From: Strongylocentrotus pallidus | Taxonomy: Eukaryota; Echinodermata; Echinoidea; Camarodonta; Strongylocentrotidae | Direction of reading: 5' to 3' | Assembly: GCA_030265145.1 (NCBI GenBank) | Contig: JARBES010000131.1 | Location: 29,255,499-29,282,859, forward strand | DNA length: 27,361 nucleotides | Part shown: positions 13,001 through 25,000 of the stretch, piece by piece | How the letters are laid out: each line of letters opens with the position of its first letter | How positions within the stretch are numbered: position 1 is the stretch's first letter | Position numbers and translations under genes: made by a program | The notes under the pieces: generated by a model | The model's database searches: none | The model's input: only the letters and a program-made list of their open reading frames with translations | What the model was told of the DNA's origin: nothing

Positions 13001-16000
13001 ATGATCAAGGGAAAATAATCATCTCATCATTCTTCATTTATGGCTGGTGATAAAGCGTTTCATACCGTACTTGTATACAACATACTTAAATGAGTGATGT
13101 TATGTAACTTATTCACATCGGTTGACTTGAACCCAATTAAAAAGGTTTAATTTAAGGGACATTTCTGTTTAGGTTGTCAATCTTTGAGTACCTATCCTCA
13201 ATGGAGATAACTATTATTGTGAAGGTTCCACATCTACATACACACTCATGTATTACTTGCTACAGAACGCAATCCAGCTTAGAATAAACAAAACATGTAA
13301 GCTTTGTACCAATGCACCTGTTGTGCTAGGAAACTCATTCATAGTCAATTTTAATGAAATAATTAATTAACCAAAAGCATTGTTCTCAATGTGCCTCAAT
13401 TTTGACAGGGGTTTGTGAAAAAACATGATTACTAGCATTTAGAATTATATCATACCTCATGAAGTTCATCATGATCAAATTCTCCTGTCTCAGCCCAGTA
13501 TTCCATCTCTAGTTGGAGATCAGTTGGAAACAGATAAGCCCTTCAAAGAAAAGAAACAATTATAAAACACTAAAACTTTCAGGCTCAACTTGATCATAAT
13601 TTGTATGTGTAAGTTTCTTACATGAAATTAAGAACAAGACAAGAATTGGCATAAGAATGTATTGCAATTATATTTTCATGGCATTTTCATGGCAGTTGAA
13701 AAACTACAGCTAAAATCTAAACATTTTAGGGCCTAATGGTTACTTTACAAAAATAAAATGCTTTTTAATTTAAACATTGTAAATCGCCTTTAATCTGATG
13801 TATATCAATAGGGAATCATTCCCAACAGACCACTTGGGTTTTAATGATTCCATTCCCCCCTTTAATTTACTTATGAACTATAGAGGTACATGTTTGTATA
13901 TATCTTGATAACTTTTTCAAAGAGGGTGAATATATATGACATCAACTTAAATCAAATGATGTTGTCATTGCTGCCAGATGAATATTTGAAAAAAATATAT
14001 AATGGGCAAGAGAACATACCAGTCTGCATTGACGGTCCCTGTGTTTTCCAACATGAGATGAACAATGCAAGGCTCTGCTCCAACCGGTGAAGCACTGAAG
14101 TTGAAATCCAGCAGTGCTTGGGTTAACACCACAGCCTTACGCCGCATGTTGTGCTTTGTGACACGCGAGAAGATGAGCTCAACAGGTGAGGGGTCCGAAT
14201 CCAGACAAGAGTTCAAACTAATTGGGCAAAAGTGAAAAAGTGAAAGTGTTGATATTAGTTTGGTACATGTTTTTCCTTCTTCTGCCTTTTAAGTATTTAT
14301 TCACATAACAATGGGTATCATTCAAACAGGTATCGGACATTTTTGGCTTCTTCAATTTCAATTTGTTAGGATTTAAATGTAAATAAAAGACATCTTATAT
14401 AGATTATTTGTTAATCAGATGGGTGCATTTAACATGTTTTAATTTGGTGGTACCAGTATATTTTTAACAATGACATTCAGATAGGAATAAATACATAACA
14501 CACAGCATTCAAAGAAATTCACTTTTTATGGCAAAATCTCTGCTTAGAATCATCCAAAATGAAGTAACTTACTTATCAAGGGATAACAGACTCCAGAGCC
14601 TGGCCTTGCTGATCCCAGCAGCACTGCCATAGCAGCGGGCATCAGTGATCTGGAGTGTTGGGTACACCCCTACCGCAGTCATCTCACAAAGCTGGTGCAT
14701 TGTGTCACTCACAGGGACCAGGACACCCTCCTTGCTGCTCGTAGAAACACTCTTAGACTCTTCTTCCTTCTTCTCTCCTTCCTTCTTCTCGTCTTCCTTC
14801 CCCTCCATTTCTTCATCCTTCTTCTGCGTCCTCTCCAGGTTCGGAATGGACGGGGTGAGGAGTCGGTAACCGATGGAGAAGGTGTAGCCGAGACTCCTCT
14901 CAGGGCGGATGGTGGCCCGGATGACATGCCTTGAACGGGCTGGAAGGACGTCCCGTGTTCTGTCCAAAGTCAGTGCTGGAAACAGAGGACAAACATTGTA
15001 CATATCTCAAAATCTCTGTTTCAAATGATACAAAAATGCCCTTCTAGCTCTCAACAGATAACAATACAAACATTAGAAAAAGGAAATGTTGCATGACATA
15101 TGAATACATTGCTGAATAAGCAATATTTCATTCGTATTTCAAATTCAATCAATCAATCAAGTACCAATATATGTACATCTTATGCAAGCCCTATCTAATG
15201 TTTCAATTTCAAATTTATATTATTCGTATTTCATATTCAATCAATTATTGAAGTACCGATATATGTATTTCCTATTCAAGCCCCATCTAATGTGTTCTGA
15301 TTCAACATTTGCTCTGATGACAATTGCTGTGGGCTTTATTATTTGTAAAAGATACAGTATTGGGGCTTAGGTTGCAAGAGGGTGTTACTTCAGAGTCAGG
15401 TTTAGGATTAGGAATAGTGTTTGGTCCAAGGTTGAAGTTAGGACTTTGGTTAGCATTACAACTTACTTAAGAGTAACTGTCATCAGAAAATGGGTCAAAT
15501 ATAATACAATGCCATGAGATACTTACCCAGGTCATCTGTTTCAGCTGCCTCCTCTGCATAGCTACCCTGCATGGTCTGTTCCACACTAAGCTCATAGTGG
15601 AGGCTGCAGTTGCTGTTATTATGCAGGACGATGTCTCTGCTGACTGCGGTGTTCACTACCACATCTGACAAGTCTACCACAGGTTCTTCACACTAAACAA
15701 ACAAAATAATAGAAAGTAGTAAGCAATGATATCTATATGTTCATTTTTTTCATAGAGATAATTCAAAACATTAAAAGCATCAAAACAGACTTGTTCAACA
15801 ATGTACATGGTTATCTATAGCCTTATCTCCACATGTACATTATCTACTAAAGAATACTAGCCTTATAATCATAGGCATTTTTTTTACTCAGCTTAGAGTG
15901 ATTTCATTATCATAATCCTATGGAACCCCAATCCATAGATAAATGCATTATCATTTAAACCTTTTTCTTATTTATATTTTAACTTTGTTAATTGATTTTG

Positions 16001-19000
16001 TATGTATTTTTTTATTTTTGTTTATATTTATTTATTTCATTTTAAATTTTCATCTATATTTTATTAGTAGTATTATTCTTATGTCATTATTATTATTATT
16101 ATTTTTTTTTTTTTTTTTTTTTGGGGGGGGGTTCCTGCACATTTTCAATCAACATAAACAATATTATGTACAAAAGACAAAAGAGAGCTCATTATTTTAA
16201 AAATGTTACCCCTCCCATATGTGGCCAACATTATTTCTTTGTCAAACTGACTGATAATCACTTCTGTTTCTTACCTTGATTCTTCCAATAGATCCCTCTC
16301 CAAGAACTCTGAGCAAGAATGCTTTCCTTCTTGTCAGATCCCTGCAATCATGCAGACAAAATGTCACATGATGATATCAAAATAACATTGAAAATGAATA
16401 TATGTGCATATAGAGGTATGAAAGAAGAATATGAAAAATATGAATGCATGCAACGATTTCCATGCTACACACAAATATAGTAAATTAACACAGGTAAATT
16501 CAGTCATGGGAGTGATGAGTAGATCTGAATTAATGGAGTCATGTATACAAAAAACAAATCGAGTCAAATTCAAATTTTTGAAATATTATTTTGTTACAAT
16601 TTTAAGAAATTATACCATAAAATGAATCTTTAAAAAAAGTTCAAGCTGCCAATTTGTATCAAGATTCATGGGACTCATTTGCCTTACTTACCCAATGTGG
16701 TTGATGTCTTCAACATACATGGATGGCTTGACCACATACTTGACTTCGTCGCTGGGTGTGAAAGTCCATACATGGGACTGAAGGACAAACATGGATGAAG
16801 CAATGGTAAATATACGCACTTCTAGCCTTCATAAACAACTACATGATTCTTCCTTTGATATTCAGAGTCATTCAAAGTGTATTTTACACAAAAGAAAATA
16901 TAAAAGACTGAAATCTTTACAGCACACTCCTATAAACGCATAGAATATTATCATTTCTTAAAGAGCAATGAATTTGAAACTGCACTCTTCCAATAAATTA
17001 TAAGTCATATAAATTATAGTTTACATAATATAAAAAGATGCTGTGTTTACAACGAAAAATCTTGCTTACAATAATTTCATGTTTAAAGAACAATGATCCA
17101 ATTGGACGAAATAAATGATATGAAATACGAAAACCCACACAGAAAAATATTCATCTGGAACAAAAATGATATATCATACCCAACATTGGCTACCGGTAGT
17201 CAGAGAGAAGAACAAACAATTTTAAAAGCACCTCATCTTTTTTCTCTCATTCCTTTACAATTTATTCAAAAACCACCTCATTCCCATAGGCAATGGGTTG
17301 AAAAGTATAATGGTAAGAAGGGCAGTGTTTCACGAAACCGTCATAAGTACAAGTTTGCTTACGACCCATTGCAACGCATGCATTAAGTTTAACACGCGTT
17401 TCAACGAGAGACTTATTAACTTGTACTTATAACAGTTTTGTGAAAACAATGCCAAGGTGTAACTGTACCTGGGTTTCATTGGGCAGTATGATACCGGTGA
17501 TTGGGTAGACAGAGAGGAGATCCCTCTGGTGGTGAGGTACCTTCCATTGGTACTTGAGAGCAATCCGAGATGTATTCTTCACCTTGTAACTCCTCTGAGA
17601 AGAAGTACCAATGCATGTACTCTTGAAATATAGCACACCCTGCAAAATAAAACAAAATCAAAGCAGTGAAGATCATGTTACCTACTTGACTACTTCACTA
17701 CTACACCTACTTTTACTAGTGGAAAATGATGTTAAGACCAATTTTTTTAAATCACTAATTTAATTCTATTTAATAAAGTAAACAGTTACTGGGTAGGAAC
17801 TCCCTGATTTTGAAGAAATGTGACTCATACAGTTTTCAAGTGGTAACTTTATTCTCAAAATACCTACTTTAAGATAATAGCACCACTGTCCAAGTATTAT
17901 ATAAGAGAGTTATGATGAACACTTGTCATTTCATGAAAGATGACCAACTCCTTATAAAGATCAGTTTCCCCAGGCTAAAATAAATGGAGTTAAATCTAGA
18001 CTCCAGTTACAGCAAGCTATTCAGATAGATCATCAGAGGGATTTAAAGAACAACATTCTGGAAAGTTACTGGTTGTAGGTATCAGCAGAAAATGCAATCT
18101 TCATTCAACTTTCTCTCTAGAGCTTTTGCATCATCTATATTATTCTATATATCATCTGAAGAGAGCCAGAACGATGCTCACTCATATCAATTAACATAGA
18201 TGTATTACCCTCCGAGCTCTCAGGCAGACAATACGTTCCTCTGTACATCATGCTTTCACTGATGAGATGAATGTACATTTCCTCAAAATATAAATGCAGT
18301 TAAATTTTTAATTCAATTTTTGTTTTCCTCAAATGTATAAATTACTGTTAAGATTTGTTTATTACAAATGTAACTATGTTTTGTATACATTTTACATTGT
18401 TTTCTTTATTATGTATTGTATTTTGTTGGAAATGAAAATGAAATGAAATGTACATACCTCTGTGTCAAGCAGTACCCTTGGTTGTTCTGATGACCCCAGA
18501 CAGTCCATGGTCTGTGTGTGTTTGTCCGAGTCGTTGAGCCTGCAGCTGAACTGATGCCTTAGAGTCTTGTCCTTGACCTTTGGTATGACCTTGAAGACAA
18601 AGAGCTGGTGCTTGTCACGCAGCAAGCCGGAGGACGGCTTGACCTTGAAGGTTCTGTTGTGAAGAGAGAATGAGCATGATTTACGCTTCTAACATGTTAA
18701 CCTCAAGCATCACTATTCTGCAACACTGTTACTGACAAAGAAAGAATAACTGTGTGGATCTCCATTACGTAAATGAAGGTTGAATGCTACACTTGATCCT
18801 GTAAACAATAACGCAGTATTCAACTCATATGAAATGTTTACAACAAAACTGCATCAAATCATGTGAATTTCTAAAAACAATTTAAATCATACCTCTTGTG
18901 AAAAAGGTACTTGCAATTGGCAAACTGCAATGTGAGTCGTCAGATGTAACAAATTTAATATGTCAAATTTGTTTACTTAACACTTTTAACTTTTTTACCT

Positions 19001-22000
19001 TTCCAGTGTAATCAATTAATGGTCTTTCTACCAGCAGATAAGACCTTGCTACCTGAATAACTTATGAACACATCAGAATCAAGGGAAACAAGGACATATT
19101 ACACATAAATCAGAAGAAATCCCGACTCTGGATGTTTCTACAGAGCAGGCCTGTCTCATCAGCTCGAGTTTGCCAAATAACCTGCTATTTTAACAATTCA
19201 GATCTCAAATTAGCCAGTTACTTTGCGTCTTCATCAGCCCGCAGTTGCAATTAGCGGGTTATTTGGTCGAGAAAATATCCCGAGAAATCTTTGTCTTGTT
19301 TCCAATATATCCTGCTATTTCCCAAATAGCAGGCTAATTTTTCACCCGTCCGAGCTAGTCTGTGATGAACGTATCGGTCTGGGGAAGACGCAATTTCGAG
19401 CTTCGGGATAATATACCGAGTCTGAAAATAGCGGGTTATTTGGCAAACTCAAGCTGATGAAGACAGGCCTAATGTTACTCACCCTGATGGGTCATCCGGA
19501 ATGCTGAAATGGATGGGCGTGGTCCCTGCGTTGCTAAGCAACATGGTCTTGTAGATAGAATCTCCAACATCAACGGCAGGGAACACCTAATGATAACAAT
19601 GATTTGTACATATCATCATGTTTGAATTTAATCAATTTAGTTAAATAGGTATAATACTTTGAATATATGTTTCTGTTGGGAGGAAATTCTAGTAGCTCGG
19701 TGGATATTGCAACAAAATTGGAACTGGGTAAATCTGGGTTCAATTCTGAGCAGTACAATGAATAGTGCCTTGGATAAATAATCAATATTTCATTAGTAAG
19801 CCTTTTTGATATGTGGATAAGTTTTCTTGCTGCTTAGCATTACATATTTGATTCTTTTGGTTTCTTTTTGAATAATTGTTGTCTTACCCTCCTATACAAA
19901 TATACCCACTAAACCCATCAAGTAAAGACAATTTTGACTAACCAGTTTCTTGGTGTCCAGTGTGTAGCGTGGCAGGAAAGTCTCGTTGTTTGGTTGGAAT
20001 GTCTGTCCCACCGCAGCAACGGTCAGACACCATGGTGGAGAGAAAGTCTCATCCTGGACCAACCGATAGTCTCTCATGCTCTGTGAGAAGGAACAAGAAC
20101 AAACGATTAGAGAGTTTAAGAAACAAAGAGGAGTTCTTTAAAGACCCACTGTACTACTTGTAGCTACTTGTTCCCTCTATATAGAAAACAATGCCTAATC
20201 GGTGACCATTGGTCCCCCACGATCTTCTTTTTCTTATGTTAATTGAAAGCTGAGTTGATGAGATAACCACCTGTCAGTGACCTTCCTGGGTGGTATAATC
20301 CCTTCTAGCCAAACTAGTACAGATGGCCTTTAAAAAAGACTTAAATGAGATCACCATCTAGAATATCTAAAATTGATTACATTTAAACCTTCAACTCAAT
20401 TAAATTTAATTTGAATTAGATAATTAAACAATTAAACAATATATATTTACAGAGCGCATAATAAACAATTAATTTTCTCTATGCGCCGTTCTCGTTAGAT
20501 TTCACAATGTTTCACACTATGAAATGATATCTTACTATGTTCTTACCTTGTAACATGCATAACCTTCAAGTTCTGTGCCAAAGAATTGGTTGGGAGCATT
20601 CTGAAAATTAGAGAATCAAGAAAAAAGAACAGGTAAAAATCAGGATTGTAAACACAATTATAACATTTCTGAGGCTAGCTGGAATGATGTGCTAGAATGT
20701 ATCTTTGATTAGTATCCATCCGATTATCTATTTCTGGCAATCAATCAGGGCCATTTTTTTGTGCACGCTTTGTTCCTTTATATTCTGGCTTCCTGTTCAA
20801 TCTTGAAATTTAACCCGATGAGACGAAAAGCTTCAGTACGTTTCTAGTCACTGCCATTCTAGGAATTTTTTGAACCAATCATCTATTTATTTTTCTATTT
20901 CGAGGGGTCATTGACACAGAGACGTAACTTAATTTTGGCCATTTTGAGAAAAAGTGGTTTATGTGTCACTGAGCACTTGGGCTTTAAGGAGTTAAGTCTA
21001 TGTTTAAGTAGCCATTGACTTCAATTGGGTGCTGGGTGGAGTTATAAGTCTCTGTGTTTCCTGGAAAGCCCACATTTTCCTGAACATTTTGATATCAAAT
21101 ACTCATTTTGGCAAAATATAGAATTACGTCTTTGTGTCACTGAACCCTTGATTTCTTCCGGCCTTCCTACCCAGGAGAACTCCACTTACAGGTTTAAAGG
21201 TCACCCTGAAGGACGTCATCTTGAGAGGTGGGATGTCAGCTGATACCGGGGAGATGGAATAGATGTGGTTCTCATCCCCCATCCAGGTGACAGTGATCTT
21301 ACCCTTGGTGTGGTTGGTGATGTTGAGGGTCTTCTGGAGGGGGCGGCGGAGATCCTGCACGTTCCCAAAGTCAACGTGGGTGGTGTCGATGGTCACATGC
21401 ACAGGTTGCTGGAGAGAGATGTGGCAGAGAGTTTGGGGTTAGTTTGGAGTAATTGTAGCTCTAGGTATTTGTGCATACCAGGGCCCGTCTTATAAAGATA
21501 TATGATTGATCCAAATCAATCGCAAGTCCTCCGATCAATCGCAAGTTTGCAGTCTCCTATCTCATACGTACATAGTTGCGATTGATATCAACTCTTTGTA
21601 AGACAGGGCCCAGAAATGAATTTATAAAACATTACTATGTTCATATAGAGATTAGCTACTGATAGGCTCATGCGATGAAGGTTCATAAATCTAAATTTAC
21701 CTTTTATTTATCTAAATGTATATCTTTGTTAAAACTGTAATCAATAACTTTAAGCATACACACTATTCTTTTCATTGTCAGCTTGAAAAGAGCTGGAACA
21801 GAATGGTACGTATAACTTGAGGTGGTCTAAATATTCAATTTGACATAATAATAATTGATAGAGTTACTGTTAAGGTAAACAGAACATTTAAAGATTAGAA
21901 ATAACCCCTTCCACACCATGGGTGAAAAATTTACCAAAGAACACAAATGATGTAAAATACATTTGAACTAAGTAAACCTAGATTCTCTATCCTGTAATAG

Positions 22001-25000
22001 AAAAAAAAGTGTATGTATCATGACATTTGTTCACAAGGAGATTATTACAGGCCTGATCTAACACCCAAATAATAATATATTCTAATTAAAAATTACTTTT
22101 AAGTTTGTTAGTGTTAAATCATTGAAAACCTGGTGTCATAGTAGGGGTTATTTAATAGTAATGGCTGTCCCAAACTTACTGTATATTCTCCATGTCTGCC
22201 ATCATCAAAGTACTCCTTCATGGGAGGGAGGGGTGTAGGGCTTTGTACGAGATCTTCCACAGCTTCAGCCGATGGATGTGTCAGGCAATTGTTACAATCC
22301 AATGTTAGCTTCCCATCCTTCACCATCTCATTCAAGTGCTAGAAACAAAAGATTAAGTAAATTGGATGTAAGATACAGTAAAAGCATATCATTTTCTTAC
22401 ATAATTAATTTTTCAAATGAGTATATGGACAATTGTTCACAATTTTAAGACGAGAGCAGACATGCAGCCAGATAAAGACATTTTCTAAAACAATTAAAAG
22501 TTGGTTCTTGTCACTTTTCTTCTATCTCCTCTCCCCTTTGTAATTCATCAGTTTCTTCTTCTTTTTCTTGCCCGGAATCTTTCTTCTATCTTACACTTGT
22601 GTACAAAGTCCAATCCAAATGTTATTGACTATCTCAAAATGTTAGTAGACTTTATGAATACATCAAGTTGATAGCTCTTTTACAGCTTGGACCAGACCAT
22701 ATACTTGGGGAAGTGACACCCATTCCTTATTTTTTTGTATTAAACATTCTTTGTAATGTGTGCCATATATGGACCAAAAGTGACTAAATACCTTGAACTT
22801 GCCCACAGCTTAAACAAATCACAATTATTATATATCAATATTACAATCAGAAGCATCTTTACATGATCTCATGTTTTACCAACGAACAGTTTCTCTTCTT
22901 GCATATGTAAACACATTGTATGAAATGTATTAATGTATTGCTGTTGGTAAATAAATCAAATCAAATCAAATCAACAACAACAACAAAAGTCATTGTATTT
23001 TTACCTCAGGAGGGAAGACAGAGAAGCCACCAGCCACATGCTGACGGTATCTGGTTAGATGGATGGGTTGAAGGACAGCTGGTTTACATAGCTCTGTGTG
23101 GCATGTACCAATCATGTCTATGAACAATGGGTCCTGTCATGAAATAAAATGTAGGAATTGACAAAAATATCATCAACAATTGTTGTCAAAACTCCATGCG
23201 ATGGTGTTTACATCTATGTACAGCACTCAAAATTCACAACGTTAATGTCAAGATGTGTTTTAGTCAAGGGGTTTAAACACTTATTGACTCATGATACAAA
23301 GGTGGTGGTTGTGATCCCATCATGGTGATTATGTCTTAAAGTATGACCATTTATCTCCATTGCTTATCTCTATCATTACTTTAGCGGTTTAGTGGTGATT
23401 TTACCTGACTGCTAAGAGAGCATAAAGGCTCGTTAGTAAGCTCATCATCTGTTCCTGACACCCATCTCTCAAACAAAAATATTTGTAGTTTGTCATAATG
23501 GTCCATTATGAAAATGATTATATTCAACTGATACATATAAAACACAACAATTTCAGGATGACTCTGACTCCTTTAAAAATGTATTCCTAGTTCCCATAAA
23601 CCAATCAGCTTCGCATGAACTAACCTGATTCTGTACAAGGCATGAGACTCTCCTATAATGGTTGATTGGGTGGGACGGTGTGAATGTGACGACAAGGGTC
23701 TGAGTGGTGTGCGGTTCCACCTTACCACACTGGACACTCAGCTCAAAGACACTCTGCTGACCGTCTATCATGAACTGTAAGTGAAATAGAATAAAGTGTT
23801 AGACTAAGCACGAAGCATAATTCCTAACGAAGACTGGTTGGGATGAATATAACTCTGATTTTTATTGGAATAGAGGTTATGTAGCATCCGCATTATGTAG
23901 CACCCACACTAAAAATCAAAGTCTCAGAACTTGGTTAACATTTTGTTAAATATATAATACATGTATTTCAATTTCAATTTACGTTCCAAATAATTTTAAT
24001 AACTACTCATCGCAAGGGGATTAGATAAATACCTACCTGATAGTAAGCTGCTACGTCAGACTGGTTGACAATATCTAGAGTCCTGGTAGCCGAGTCACCC
24101 AGATTGAGGAGGCCAAAATTCAGCACTTCCGACCCCAGCGTTACCACAGGGCCTGAAGAATCAATCATAAGACACACATTAATACAAATATATATCACTT
24201 ACAAACTGTTTTTGTTGATTATTGTCATATAATATCAGACTGATTAGATGTACACACAATTTTTTTAAAATCAAATTATCCATGCAGACTCAAATGGTAA
24301 ATATATCCAAGAAATCAGGTCATACAGAAGAAGGCCTTGCTGAATGTTATTTGAAAGAAGTATCTTCGGCTGTTTTATGTTGAAAAGAACACTAAAGTTG
24401 TAGTCATAAAATTATTGATTCTGGTTAATCAAACCCATTTTCGATGAAGCACTATGAAATCTTTCACAAATGATTCTCTTTTTACCAGCACAACTTGGCT
24501 TTCTAATCAATAATAAAAACATGAGGATAAGGCGGTGTACATAAAGTAAAGCATAGATGTGCTACTCCATAACAGGCACTACATGTATATCTACCTTGAT
24601 ATTCCAAAATATACTTGAGAGAAAAGAAATCTTACCTTTACATCTGCCATGAAGTTTGACAATGGTTTTGCTGACTTTGCCTATAGCTTGGATATGAAGG
24701 TAGTCCACACTCTCCTCATTTACAGTGTTTGGAGTAAAGCTTACCTGTGGAACAATCACAAAATAATACACAATGGTAAATTTCCATAAATAGTTTAATT
24801 AATCATATCGGTTTATGATAAAGTTTTCTGGCCGCCCTAAGGCTTACAGTATGGATGTTGTTAGGTTTGGGTGTGTTTTTTTTCTTCATTATTATATAAA
24901 TATTGGGCAAAATATAACAACATTTATAATGTTAGAAAAATCCTACTTTCAAGATAAGAATGAAAAGTAAAAGAACCATTGTATCATTTATAAGTTAATG

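Larger units (their letters stand above)
12165..23939. repeat. Copy B of a duplicated 11.8-kb block (probable haplotype overlap)
   Basis: Partner of 268-11750. It continues without a break into the single-copy exons e6-e1, so copy B is the version physically joined to the upstream part of the gene. It is slightly longer than copy A because it carries at least four private insertions (18279-18446, 19147-19470, 20902-21150, 21481-21611). Confidence 0.9.
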
